Positions 16,590 to 25,473 of a DNA stretch of 64,000 nucleotides are shown piece by piece. A program made the translations under genes and the position numbers. Position 1 is the first letter of the stretch. Each line of letters opens with the position of its first letter. Origin of the DNA: Tundrisphaera lichenicola (GTDB lineage Bacteria > Planctomycetota > Planctomycetia > Isosphaerales > Isosphaeraceae); assembly GCF_051175385.1 (NCBI RefSeq), contig NZ_CP195106.1, positions 7,130,001 to 7,194,000 of the forward strand. The letters are read 5' to 3'. A model generated the notes under the pieces. It did not search any database. It was not told where the DNA came from and saw only the letters and a list, made by a program, of their open reading frames with translations.

Positions 16590-16746
16590 CCATCTCGGCC
16601 ACCACCCCCGGCCCCGGAAGGCATCGCCCGGACGCCTCTCGATCCGCCCCGGGCGGTTCCCTGGGGTCCACGCCGGCCCATAATACCGGCTCGGCCGGCC
16701 CGGGGGGCCGGGCGAATCTCAAGGTCTCGAAGGGTCACCACCGCTC

Positions 16747-17718
16747 ATGAATCGACGAGACACGCTGAAGATGATGGCGAGCCTGGCGGCATCCTCGGCC
16801 TGGGCGAGCCCGGCCTTATCCCAGCAAGTAGCGGGGGATGAGATCCCGCTCCCCGAATTGATGGCGAAGGTTCTCCCGGCGATGAACTCGATCCCGATCG
16901 AGGTCTCCAGCCTGGGCTCTCGACTGTACCTGGTGACCGGGCCGGGCGGGAATGTCGCGGTCTCAACGGGGCCCGATGGCGCGGTGGTTGTCGACTCGTT
17001 CGTGCCGCTCGGGGCTGTCGGGCTGATCGCCGCCATCCGGAAGAGGAGCGAGGGCCCGTTGACCTTGATCGACACCCACTGGCACCTCGACCACGCCGGG
17101 GGGAATGGGGCCTTCGCCGATGCGGGCGCGAAGATCGTCGCCCACGAGAACACCCGGAAGCGGCTGGGCTCCGAGCAATACATGGCCGACTACAAGATCC
17201 GGACCGACCCCGCGCCCGAGGCCGCGCTCCCTGTGGTGACCATCGGCGACGAGGCGACCCTCTATCTCAACGGCGAGGAGATCCGGCTCATCCACGTCGC
17301 CCCCGCCCACACTGATGGGGACGTCTTCCTCCACTTCCGGAAGGCCAACGTCCTGCACGCCGGCGACCTGTTTGCCAAGGGGGCCTACCCGAACATCGAC
17401 AGCTCCTCGGGCGGCTGGATCGGCGGGATGGTCGCGGCGGCCGACCGGATGCTCGAAGTCGCCGACGCCTCGACCCGGATCATCCCCGGGCACGGCCCGA
17501 TGGCCAACCCCGAGGACCTGAGGGACTTCCGCGACATGCTGGCCCAGGCCCGAGCCAAGGTCGAGCCGCTGTTCGAAGCCGGAAAGACGGTCGACGAGGT
17601 GGCCGCGGCCCGGCCCCTGGCGAGCCTCGACGCCCGATGGGGCCAGGGGGTGTTCAAGGGGACGCATTTCGCCCGGCTCGTTTATAGCGGGCTGGTCATG
17701 CACCGGGGCAAGGCCTGA
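16747..17718 (+). CDS. Exported metallo-beta-lactamase-fold hydrolase
   Basis: Product of 323 residues. The N-terminus MNRRDTLKMMASLAASSAWA is a Tat-type leader (RR-x-T-L-K followed by a weakly hydrophobic stretch). The MBL zinc motif is THWHLDHAGG, with H111, H113, D115 and H116; later HAGD (in VLHAGDLFAKGA) and the PGHGP segment supply further metal ligands. The layout matches the SoxH/quinoprotein-relay-like branch of periplasmic MBL hydrolases. The physiological substrate is unknown. It is flanked by non-coding DNA and converges on the TPR gene at 17998. Confidence 0.88.
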   Translation: MNRRDTLKMMASLAASSAWASPALSQQVAGDEIPLPELMAKVLPAMNSIPIEVSSLGSRLYLVTGPGGNVAVSTGPDGAVVVDSFVPLGAVGLIAAIRKRSEGPLTLIDTHWHLDHAGGNGAFADAGAKIVAHENTRKRLGSEQYMADYKIRTDPAPEAALPVVTIGDEATLYLNGEEIRLIHVAPAHTDGDVFLHFRKANVLHAGDLFAKGAYPNIDSSSGGWIGGMVAAADRMLEVADASTRIIPGHGPMANPEDLRDFRDMLAQARAKVEPLFEAGKTVDEVAAARPLASLDARWGQGVFKGTHFARLVYSGLVMHRGKA

Positions 17719-17932
17719 TCGCGGCCCGGAGGGTGGAGGCGGGTCCAGGGCATCCGACCAACGCCGGCCCCGACTTCACCCAGCCTCCCGAAAATACTGT
17801 GGAGAATCGTCCCACCGGACCGGGATATTATGGGCCGAAGGGCCGAGGCGAGTGCCCCCTCGATTCCGGCTGGCAACCACCCGCGAAGAGACAAACTTTC
17901 CGAAGGGCTGACCCTGCTGAGAACCACCCCGA

Positions 17933-17950
17933 GGCAGGACAAGTCCTGCC
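17933..17950. terminator. Perfect hairpin between convergent genes
   Basis: GGCAGGAC-AA-GTCCTGCC, with perfect 8-base arms, lies in the gap between the MBL hydrolase (+) and the TPR gene (-). It could end transcription from both sides, although no T-run follows. The sequence may also be a dispersed short palindrome. Confidence 0.4.
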
Positions 17951-17997
17951 CTACGGGAAGATACGGGTCATTCACCGGGCCAACGGCGTGAAACGTC

Positions 17998-18528
17998 TCA
18001 GGCCAGCGGGGCCGGGCCGACGGTCAATCGCTCGAACTCGGGATTGCCTCGGAGGGCGTCGAAGTCGGGCTCGTCGGCGATCCGGGTCCGGAGTTCGGGG
18101 TCGAGGTCGAGCGCGGCGGAGAGTTCGTCGAGCGACTTGGAGGCGTTGCCGGCCAGGCTCCAGTAGCACGAGAGGTTGTAGTGCAGGAGGGCTTCCTCCG
18201 GATTGTGACGGAGGGCTCGATCGAGGGCGTCGATGGCCTGGGCGAGCCGATGAGTCCTCTTGTAGCACCACCCCAGGGCGATGGCCACGCCGATGTCGCC
18301 GGGTCGGAGGGCGGCGGCGACCTCCAGCGGCTTCAGGGCGTCGCGATGGCGTCCCAGGACCCGGAGGGCCTCGCCGGTCAGGAGGCTGGCCTCGAACTGC
18401 ATGGTGGCCCAGTCGGCCCGCCCTTCGAGGATCTCCAGGGCGCGGGCGGGGAGGTTGAGCAGCAGGTAACCCTCGGCCTCGCCAAGCTGGCGTTTGATCC
18501 GGTCGTAAGTCTGCTGGATGTCCCCCAC
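17998..18528 (-). CDS. TPR-repeat protein, 176 aa
   Basis: Chosen start is GTG 18528 (reads VGDIQQTYDRIKRQLGEAEG), seven bases after a strong GAGGAGG. The frame continues further upstream, but that part reads as non-protein. The product carries TPR units: ARALEILEGRADWATMQFEA, ALRVLGRHRDALKPLEVAAA, LGWCYKRTHRLAQAIDALDR, LHYNLSCYWSLAGNASKSLD. The third and fourth fit the TPR consensus well. There is no signal peptide, so it is likely a cytoplasmic protein-interaction scaffold. Partner unknown. It lies downstream of the ADP-ribosylglycohydrolase gene on the same strand, about 210 bases away. Confidence 0.82.
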   Translation of the reverse strand: MGDIQQTYDRIKRQLGEAEGYLLLNLPARALEILEGRADWATMQFEASLLTGEALRVLGRHRDALKPLEVAAALRPGDIGVAIALGWCYKRTHRLAQAIDALDRALRHNPEEALLHYNLSCYWSLAGNASKSLDELSAALDLDPELRTRIADEPDFDALRGNPEFERLTVGPAPLA

Positions 18529-18681
18529 GCGTCGTCCTCCTCGGGCGATGTTCGCACACGCCCGGGCCGGCGCGAGGGGCGGGCGGTATCGCTCCTCATA
18601 TCCTACCCGACCGGAGGATCTTCGGAAAGGTCGGGAGTCGGGCCGAGCGACCGGCGGCCATCGGGACGAGGGGGGAATCAC

Positions 18682-18716
18682 GGCCCTCACCCCGACCCCG
18701 GTCGAGCGACCGGGGT
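18682..18716. repeat. REP-like hairpin downstream of the ADP-ribosylglycohydrolase gene
   Basis: GGCCCTCACCCCG followed by ACCCCGGTCG-AG-CGACCGGGGT (perfect 10-base arms, 18695-18716). The leading CCCTCACCCC is shared with the REP-like elements at 25869 and 34151. It lies 23 bases downstream of the 18739 gene end and could act as its terminator. Confidence 0.5.
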
Positions 18717-18738
18717 TCGCCCGGGATCGAGTCGTCGA

Positions 18739-19923
18739 TCAGATCCTGCGATTGGCGCCGAGGTCGCCGCCGTTGGGCGTGTGGGCGATCAGGTAGCTCC
18801 GGCACTCGGCCTCGCGGGCGCTGAGGGCTTGCTCGGTGGAGATGAGATCCGGGATCTCGATCCCTTCGGTCGAGCGATGGGCCAGGGCCAGGGCCCGGGC
18901 GTCCACGCCCTCGCGATTCTGGAGGCCGGCGAGCCAGCGGACGGGGATCTCGCCGACCCCGTAGTGGGCGCCGGCCATGGCCCCCAGGATCGCCCCGGTG
19001 GAGTCGGCATCGCCGCCGAGGTTCACGACCTCGATCAGGGCCTCCTCGAAGCTGTCGGTGGTCAGCAGGAGATAGAGGCACGCCGGGATGCAGGCGGGGG
19101 GGAAGCCCATGGTGGCCCGCTTGCAGATCGGCTCGGCCCCGTGCTTGTTGGCCTCCTCGGCCAGGGCGGTGAGGGCCCGATCGCGCGGGATGTCCAGGAG
19201 CGACTCGGTCCGGGCGATGGCCAGCGAGAGGCTCCGGCCGAAGGGGGCGATCGAGGCGACCGATCCGGGATGCTCGGCGGCGATCCGGTCCTCGGCCCTG
19301 GCCACGTCGGCCGCGACCCGGAACAAAAAGCTCGGGTCGCGCCCGGCCCCGGCGGCGAGGCGGCGGACGGCGATGGCCACGGCGTGGGCCCCGGCGATGC
19401 TCCGGACGTCGCGATGGGTCATCAGGCTGGCGGCCATGACCGCCTCGTGCATCCCCTCGGGATCCTCGGCGAAATAGAGGGCCAGCGGGGCGATCCTCAT
19501 GGCGGCCCCGATCCCCGCCGAGCCCTGGCCGCTCCGCTCCGGCGAGACGCCGCGTTTCAGGTCGCCCAGGACCTGCCGGAAGCTCCGCCCCACGCCGCGA
19601 TGGGCACCGGCGTATCCGCCGTCGGGCGAGGCCATCTCCAGGTAGATCGCCGTCAGGTGGGCGAGGTCGACCCGGCCGTTGGCCAGCAGGACGTCGGTCA
19701 GCGCCAGGGCCTGCTGGGTGTCGTCCGAGTAGAGCCCCGGGAGCCGCCATCGGTACGGCTTATTCTTCCAGGCACGCGCCCCATCGACATAATCCGTGAC
19801 CACCTGATAATGAGCCCGGATCTGTTGAGCGCCGAGCCCTTCCAGCGGGGCCCCCAACGCGTCGCCGATCGCCATCCCGAGCAAACACCCTCGGACGCGG
19901 TCGATGCGGGTCGATAGCGGCAT
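18739..19923 (-). CDS. ADP-ribosylglycohydrolase family protein
   Basis: Product of 394 residues from ATG 19923 (AGGAG ten bases upstream), beginning MPLSTRIDRVRGCLLGMAIG. Family hallmarks are present: GCLLGMAIGDALGAPLEG at the N-terminus, the metal-binding SDDTQ (residues 66-70) and, near residue 320, GGDADSTGAILGAMAGAHYG, the second acidic cluster. Members of the DraG/ARH family remove ADP-ribose from proteins or hydrolyse related glycosides with a dinuclear Mg/Mn centre. No ADP-ribosyltransferase is adjacent, although an ART-like gene lies about 11 kb away. The substrate is unknown. It is soluble and cytoplasmic. Confidence 0.92.
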   Translation of the reverse strand: MPLSTRIDRVRGCLLGMAIGDALGAPLEGLGAQQIRAHYQVVTDYVDGARAWKNKPYRWRLPGLYSDDTQQALALTDVLLANGRVDLAHLTAIYLEMASPDGGYAGAHRGVGRSFRQVLGDLKRGVSPERSGQGSAGIGAAMRIAPLALYFAEDPEGMHEAVMAASLMTHRDVRSIAGAHAVAIAVRRLAAGAGRDPSFLFRVAADVARAEDRIAAEHPGSVASIAPFGRSLSLAIARTESLLDIPRDRALTALAEEANKHGAEPICKRATMGFPPACIPACLYLLLTTDSFEEALIEVVNLGGDADSTGAILGAMAGAHYGVGEIPVRWLAGLQNREGVDARALALAHRSTEGIEIPDLISTEQALSAREAECRSYLIAHTPNGGDLGANRRI

Positions 19924-20684
19924 CTTAACTCGGCTCCTACAGAACCCCAAGGGCACCCGCGCCGGGCGGCGGGCCTCCCTAATCTCGCTGGAACGGAACG
20001 AAACTAACGGGAGCGACGTGGCTCGCCAATCGAAATTTGGCGGGCCAATACCCTGATCGCCCCCCAGAGACGATACGGTGGCAGCACGGACGCTTGACCC
20101 AATCTTCACTTAGGTCCTCTCGGAGGCTCTCCCCGTCTTTTTGATTTTCCCGTCACGACTCCACCATTCAACCCTCCCGAACAGACCGGCCCACGGCCCT
20201 CCGACTGGTGGCAATCGTCGTCCCGGGCGTCAGGCAGTCAACAAAAGATCATCATGCCAGGAGAGATGAAGAAACAATTCGATGAGCCGAGTCGACCATC
20301 TCGGCGAGTGCGTCCGATCGAAATATCGACCCTCCCGCCTTGCTGGAGTACCGCAAAATACGCCCGTTGCCGGGTTAGCCCACCTTCCTCCGTCGCAACC
20401 CTGAGGAACGGCGCGGCTGGATACCCTCGGCGATCAGCGGAGAAATCGGGGTCGTCTCGGGAAGCGGTCCCGACGGACTCACCCCCACCGAGTCGAACCC
20501 CCAGGCTCATGCCGGTTCGTCCGGCGGAAACAAGATTAATTTCTTGAATCGCCCAACTTTCTCGCAATATTCACAAAGTCAACGCCCCGCACGATTATAA
20601 TCAAACACCCTCGCAACCCCGCCGAAAATGTCTCACGTCTCGGAAGTCTTCTGCCCCATCGAACTCGCCCCCCGAGGACCCCAC
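19924..20684. other. 761-bp divergent intergenic region, no recognised feature
   Basis: Separates the ADP-ribosylglycohydrolase (-) from a DUF1559 gene (+). Short open frames exist on both strands, but their residues do not look like protein. The region is less GC-rich just before 20640 (ATTATAATCAAACACC), which is a reasonable place for the DUF1559 promoter. I see no repeat, RNA or operator. Confidence 0.4.
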
Positions 20685-21764
20685 ATGCCCCGCTCCGCAG
20701 CCCGTCGCGGCTTTACGCTCATCGAACTGCTGGTCGTCATCGCCATCATCGCCGTGCTCATCGCCCTGCTCCTGCCCGCCGTCCAGGCCGCCCGCGAGGC
20801 CGCCCGCCGTTCTCAGTGCGTCAACAACCTGAAACAACTCGCCCTGGCCGCCCAGAATTACCACGACGTCAACCTGGCCTTCCCCCCCGGCGCGATGTCG
20901 CAGATCGATCCGGTCAAGGGCCCGTCTTACTTCGTCACCAGTTTCAGCAGCTTCGTCCGACTCCTCCCGTTCTCCGAGCAGTCCCCCCTCTACAACGCGG
21001 TCAACTTCTCCCTGACCCAGCGGAACGTCGACAACATCACCGTCGCGGGGATCCGCCTGGCCATCCTGTCCTGTCCCAGCGATATCAACGACCCCCAGCC
21101 GATCGCCAATGTGCCGAATTCCAACTTCGGATTCGACTCGTACCCCACGAGCCCGGTCTTCAACTGCTATTTCTCGAGCTATGCCGGCTGCCAGGGGACC
21201 TTCCATAACAACAATTACAAGGGGACGTCCAACTACGCGGCCCGGCAGGGCCAGACCAACGGGGTGATCTTCCCGGACGCCGCGATCAACATCGCGGCGA
21301 TCACCGATGGGACGAGCAACACGTTCATCTATGGCGAGCACGTCAAGAACCTGCTGCCGATCTACAGCCTGTCCTACTCCGTCTCCGACTACGCCTGGTA
21401 CACGGGCAATTACTACGACACCCAGTTCACCACCCTGTACCCGCCCAACGTCGGGACGTCCTCGACGCCGGGCCTGACCCCGGCCGGGATCAAGTATTAT
21501 TACCCGACCGCCGCGGCCAGCCGGCACCCCGGCGGCGTGAACATGGCCTTCTGCGACGGCTCGGTCCGGTTCATCAAGAGCACCATCAGCTCGTGGTCGT
21601 TCGGGGCCGGCAATACCGATAGCTATGGCGACTCGATGCCCGACAATGTCGCCTACGACGCCAAGAACATCATCTTCACGATCAACCCGGGGGCCAAGCT
21701 CGGGGTCTACCAGCAGCTCTCGACCCGCAACGGCGGCGAGGTCATCAGCTCCGACAGTTATTGA
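20685..21764 (+). CDS. DUF1559 domain protein with prepilin-type N-terminus
   Basis: Product of 359 residues; ATG 20685 follows CGAGGAC eight bases upstream and gives MPRSAARRGFTLIELLVVIA, a standard pseudopilin leader. Next comes LLPAVQAAREAARRSQCVNN. The C-terminal signature is SRHPGGVNMAFCDGSVRFIK, with an additional 35-residue loop before the terminal GGEVISSDSY. The middle region has the Tyr/Asn/Ser-rich composition typical of these exported proteins. A lipoprotein gene follows about 190 bases downstream, an arrangement also seen, in the other order, near 61.6-63 kb. Confidence 0.93.
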   Translation: MPRSAARRGFTLIELLVVIAIIAVLIALLLPAVQAAREAARRSQCVNNLKQLALAAQNYHDVNLAFPPGAMSQIDPVKGPSYFVTSFSSFVRLLPFSEQSPLYNAVNFSLTQRNVDNITVAGIRLAILSCPSDINDPQPIANVPNSNFGFDSYPTSPVFNCYFSSYAGCQGTFHNNNYKGTSNYAARQGQTNGVIFPDAAINIAAITDGTSNTFIYGEHVKNLLPIYSLSYSVSDYAWYTGNYYDTQFTTLYPPNVGTSSTPGLTPAGIKYYYPTAAASRHPGGVNMAFCDGSVRFIKSTISSWSFGAGNTDSYGDSMPDNVAYDAKNIIFTINPGAKLGVYQQLSTRNGGEVISSDSY

Positions 21765-21951
21765 TCGCCGGCTCGCGGATGAACCACGGGACGATGATCG
21801 GTGGCCGGGGGATCCATGCCCCAGGGCCGGCCATCGTCACGATGGACGTGCCTCGCTCGATGACAAGGCCCTCCACTCCGTCGCGGCATCGAGACGTCGT
21901 CGAGTCCGATGACCGGCCCTCCTCCCCTGGATACCCCCTGGTGCTTTCCCC

Positions 21952-22374
21952 ATGAGTCGAACGATCCGATTCGCGACACTTTTCCTGCTCGGGTCGATGG
22001 CCGGCTGCGAGCCGACCGCTCCCGAATCCAACCTCCTGGGTGCCGCGCCTCACGGCGGCGTCTCGTTCGTCTTCCCGAACAAGAAGGGCTCGGTGGAGAT
22101 CGGCGTCGAGAGGAAAGAGGGGGCCTCGAAGGGGCCTCGTCTCGTCACGGCCTATTTCTACGGGCCCGATGGGACGACTCCCCTGGCCACGGCCCCGACC
22201 GACGTGAAAATCGCCCAGGGATCCTTGCCGCCGATCCCCCTGACGCAGCAGGACCTGCCCGGCAAGGAGGGGCGATTCGCCTCGGCACCGGGGCCGTACA
22301 GCGACGAGATCCGAGGCGTCCTGGAAGCGACCGTCGAGGGCGAGAAGGTCGAGGTCCCCTTCGCCCGACGCTAA
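21952..22374 (+). CDS. Small lipoprotein, 140 aa
   Basis: Starts MSRTIRFATLFLLGSMAGCE: a short basic n-region, a hydrophobic core and a lipobox ending at Cys 19, so a lipoprotein of about 120 mature residues. The mature part, with HGGVSFVFPNKKGSVEIGVE and PLATAPTDVKIAQGSLPPIP, looks like a single beta-sandwich domain. Similar small lipoproteins accompany DUF1559 genes in planctomycetes. It ends ten bases from the convergent DUF2617 gene. Function unknown. Confidence 0.78.
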   Translation: MSRTIRFATLFLLGSMAGCEPTAPESNLLGAAPHGGVSFVFPNKKGSVEIGVERKEGASKGPRLVTAYFYGPDGTTPLATAPTDVKIAQGSLPPIPLTQQDLPGKEGRFASAPGPYSDEIRGVLEATVEGEKVEVPFARR

Positions 22375-22384
22375 CCCCGATGGA

Positions 22385-22951
22385 TCAACCGGGCATCGGG
22401 CGGGCGACCGGGACCTCGAAGAGCGACTGGGTCCGGACGATCGCCCGCTCGGCCGGGAACGAGTGGAAGGCGTGGACCAGGAGCCCCCGGGCCCTCGACT
22501 CGAAGGCGACGTGGCTGATCGCGGGCGGGGCCATCCGGTTGGCGTCGGACCATCGGTGATAGAGCCGGTCGCGGGCGGCGTCGCGGGTCATCTCGTCGCA
22601 GAGATGGTCGAAGACCTCGGGGTCGATCCGCTCGACCTCCAGGCAGGCCTGGTACTCGAAACCCGAGGCGGGCCGGATCATCGCGGCCCTCTCGTGCCGG
22701 ACCGGCGAGTGGAACAGGAGGCCCGCCTCCGGGAGCGCGGCCGAAGGGCCGGTCAGGACCTCGGTCAGCCGGACCTCGCCCGACCGCCAGGTCACCGCGT
22801 GCCCCCCCTCGACGATCCGAATGTCGGCGAGCCAGCCGTCGACCGCGACCCTCCGGTGGGCCTTGACCGCGAACCAATCGGGGTGGAGCGTCCGGCCGAA
22901 GACCTGGAAGGCGAGGTCGGCCACCCGCGATTGACTCAAGCTCGATCCCAT
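22385..22951 (-). CDS. DUF2617 family protein
   Basis: Product of 188 residues from ATG 22951, with GGGGAG seven bases upstream. It begins MGSSLSQSRVADLAFQVFGR and contains the DUF2617 pattern: LAFQVFGRTLHPDWF, then an immunoglobulin-like beta segment with GGHAVTWRSG and LTEVLTG, later LLFHSPVRHERAA and a Glu/Asp-rich helical part. It is a cytoplasmic protein of unknown biochemical role found in actinobacteria and planctomycetes. No operon partner is visible; it converges on the lipoprotein gene. Confidence 0.82.
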   Translation of the reverse strand: MGSSLSQSRVADLAFQVFGRTLHPDWFAVKAHRRVAVDGWLADIRIVEGGHAVTWRSGEVRLTEVLTGPSAALPEAGLLFHSPVRHERAAMIRPASGFEYQACLEVERIDPEVFDHLCDEMTRDAARDRLYHRWSDANRMAPPAISHVAFESRARGLLVHAFHSFPAERAIVRTQSLFEVPVARPMPG

Positions 22952-23202
22952 CGCCCGACTCCCCTTTCCGCGGCCGACTCCTGGGCCACATCCCATTATA
23001 AAACGCGGACACCGGGCCAGCAAACGGATCGGGAAGGATGATCGACGGTCCGGGTTGACCGCTCGGGGCCTCGCCACTACACTCCCCGACGGACTGCCCG
23101 CGCCGTCGGGCCTCCCTCCACCTTTACGCCCTTCGCGCCCGTTCGGGACGCGTCGGCCGTGTCGAGGGAAGGTCGTCGCCCATCAAGGAAGAGGGCCTCA
23201 CC

Positions 23203-23913
23203 GTGGAACAGCCGCCCGATCCGTCAATCCTGCCCGTTCGGGCCTGGCAAGCCTGGCGTCGCCGAGGGGCGAAGTACGCCTGGCACAAGGCGATGCGCCG
23301 GGCCCTCGGCCGCTGGCCGGGGTTCAAACGCAAGCTGATCTATGCCGACCCTCGCGAATACTGGACCCTCCGGGGCGGGCACGACTACTTCCGCGAGCAG
23401 GAGGGGCAGGAAGCCCGGACCATGCGCGCCGAATGGCTAGCCCGCCGGATCTCCCACTATCAGCCCACCTCGATCCTGGAGGTCGGTTGCGGCTACGGCA
23501 AGCTGATCCGGGCGATCCGGAATCAGGTCGAGGTCCCGATCACCGGGGTCGACTTCAGCCCATCGCAGCTGGAGAAGGCCCGCGATTATCTCGATGGCGT
23601 CGAAGGGGTCGAGCTGGCGCTGGCCTCGGGCATGAGGCTCCCGTTCGCCGACAACTCGTTCGACCTGGTCGTGACCTCGGCGGTGATCCTCCACAATGCC
23701 CCGCCGATCGCCGAGGCGATTCGCCGCGAGCTGATCCGCGTCGGCCGCCGCTTCGCGGCCCACAATGAGGATCTCGACATCACCTACAACCGGTACGGCT
23801 ACGACACCGCCGCCTGGTATCTCGACCGGGGCATCCCCCTGGCCGAGGTCGGCCCGATCCCCAGCGCCCCCTACGATTCGCAGTTCTGCGTGGCCGAACT
23901 GTGGCATCGCTGA
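23203..23913 (+). CDS. Class I SAM-dependent methyltransferase
   Basis: Product of 236 residues; GTG 23203 is preceded by AAGGAAGAGGG. The Rossmann-type SAM-binding site is visible as ILEVGCGYGKLIRAI (motif I, about residue 91), followed by ITGVDFSPSQLEKARDYL (motif II), ASGMRLPFADNSFDLVVTSA (acidic loop and motif IV) and HNAPPIAEAI. A short N-terminal region is basic and contains YADPREYWTLRGGHDYF. It is the first gene of a tight cluster with a flippase, a GT-C protein and a CDP-alcohol transferase, so modification of a surface glycan or glycolipid is likely. The target is inferred. Confidence 0.9.
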   Translation: MEQPPDPSILPVRAWQAWRRRGAKYAWHKAMRRALGRWPGFKRKLIYADPREYWTLRGGHDYFREQEGQEARTMRAEWLARRISHYQPTSILEVGCGYGKLIRAIRNQVEVPITGVDFSPSQLEKARDYLDGVEGVELALASGMRLPFADNSFDLVVTSAVILHNAPPIAEAIRRELIRVGRRFAAHNEDLDITYNRYGYDTAAWYLDRGIPLAEVGPIPSAPYDSQFCVAELWHR

Positions 23914-23921
23914 CCCGCCCT

Positions 23922-25442
23922 ATGGATCTCCGGCCCACGCCCACACCGACCGGGCCGCGAGCCGAGGGGAAGCGGGCGGTCCGCGATAGCCTGATCGTCA
24001 CCATCGGCGGCCAGCTCGAACGGGCCCTGGGGACGATCACCGCCCTGATGCTCCGCTGGGGCCTCGACCCCGCGCAGCTCGGGGTCTACACCGGCCTGAG
24101 GCTCTACCTCGACAACACCAACCGGTCGAGCCTGGGGGTGGGGCTGGGGGCCGTCCAGGAGATCCCGATCCTCCGGGCCGCCGGCCGGGAGGAGGAGGCC
24201 CGCCGGATCGCCGACGTCGCCCACACCACCAACACGCTGACCTGCCTGGCCTACGCGATCGGCCTGGTCGCCTGGGCCTGGCTCCGCGCCCCCCTGGTGT
24301 CCGCCGACCCCCGGGCCGACGAGTGGACCTGGGGCCTGGTCGCCGTCGCGGGGCTGGCCCTGCTCAAGCGGTACGAGAGCTTCCTCATCGCCGTCCTCCG
24401 CGCCCATCAGGAATTCGGCCTGACGACCAGGCTCGATGTCTTCGAGTCGCTCGTCTCGATCGTCGCGGTCGGCTCGGGGCTCTGGCTGGCGGGATTCTGG
24501 GGGCTCCTGGGGGCGGTCGGCGTCATCATCGTCGCCAAGATCGCCTTCCTCCACGCCCGGCATCCCCTCCGGTTCGGGTGGGCCTGGGACACCCCGACGG
24601 TGGCCCGCTTGATGAAGGTCGGACTGCCGATCCTGGCCAATACGGCGGCCTTCGGCGCGGTCCTGAGCCTGGATCGCGTCCTGATCCTCTGGCGGGTCCC
24701 CGACGGCGACAGGGCCGCGGGCCTCTACACGATCGCGATCATGGGGACCAGCTGGAGCCTCGACCTGGCCGGTCGGATCGTCGCGGTCATGTACACCTAT
24801 TTCCAATCCACATTAGGCCGGACCCGCGACCCGGCCGAAGTCGCCCGGCAGGCATTGAAGGCGGCCGAGGCCCAGGCCCCGCTCCTGGCCGGCGGGAGCG
24901 CGGTGGCGTACCTGGTCGGGCCGGTCTTCCTCGGCCTGGTGATGCCCCGGTATGCCGAAGGGCTGCCCGCTCTCCGGCCACTCCTGCCGGGGACGCTCCT
25001 GCTGGGGCTGGCCTGGCCCGCCCGGCAGATGCTGATCGCGGTCGGCCGCCCGTACACCCTGGCGTGTGCCACCCTGGCGGGGCTGGCCCTGGCCGCGCTG
25101 GCCGGGTCGGTCGGCGCGGATCGGTCGGGGATCGTCGGGGTCGCCTGGGGGATGACGATCGGCTACTTCGCGGTGGCCTGGCTGACCGGCGCCGCGGCCT
25201 CGGTGCCCGACCTCGGCTGGCGACCCTGGTGGGCGCACCAGGCGAGGCTGGCCCGGACCCTGGCCTGGTTCGGATCGGGGACCCTGATCGCCGCGCATCT
25301 GCCGATGGGGGATCTCGGACGATGGCCCGAGTTCGCCGCCCGCTGCCTGATCCTGGCCGCCTGGCTCCTCCCGACGCTCTGGTTTTGGGGACGTCGGCAC
25401 GGTTGGGGCGGGATCGGGAAGGGCCGAGAATCCGCCGCCTGA
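23922..25442 (+). CDS. Polysaccharide flippase-like membrane protein (MATE/Wzx superfamily)
   Basis: Product of about 506 residues from ATG 23922, eight bases after the methyltransferase stop; a GTG at 23901 is an alternative overlapping start. About 12-14 hydrophobic helices are visible, with an N-terminal VRDSLIVTIGGQLERALGTI, central LMKVGLPILANTAAFGAVLS (the typical mid-protein repeat of Wzx/MurJ-like proteins) and LDRVLILWRVPDGDRAAGLY. This is the organisation of lipid-linked oligosaccharide flippases. It presumably moves the product of the neighbouring GT-C and CDP-alcohol enzymes across the inner membrane. The superfamily is confident; substrate unknown. Confidence 0.82.
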   Translation: MDLRPTPTPTGPRAEGKRAVRDSLIVTIGGQLERALGTITALMLRWGLDPAQLGVYTGLRLYLDNTNRSSLGVGLGAVQEIPILRAAGREEEARRIADVAHTTNTLTCLAYAIGLVAWAWLRAPLVSADPRADEWTWGLVAVAGLALLKRYESFLIAVLRAHQEFGLTTRLDVFESLVSIVAVGSGLWLAGFWGLLGAVGVIIVAKIAFLHARHPLRFGWAWDTPTVARLMKVGLPILANTAAFGAVLSLDRVLILWRVPDGDRAAGLYTIAIMGTSWSLDLAGRIVAVMYTYFQSTLGRTRDPAEVARQALKAAEAQAPLLAGGSAVAYLVGPVFLGLVMPRYAEGLPALRPLLPGTLLLGLAWPARQMLIAVGRPYTLACATLAGLALAALAGSVGADRSGIVGVAWGMTIGYFAVAWLTGAAASVPDLGWRPWWAHQARLARTLAWFGSGTLIAAHLPMGDLGRWPEFAARCLILAAWLLPTLWFWGRRHGWGGIGKGRESAA

Positions 25443-25473
25443 ATGATCGGTCATCACGGATGAGGATGCACGG

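Noticed and set aside
20238..20567. 109-codon frame in the gap before the second DUF1559 gene
   Set aside because: No ribosome site, no motif and shadow-like composition on both strands.
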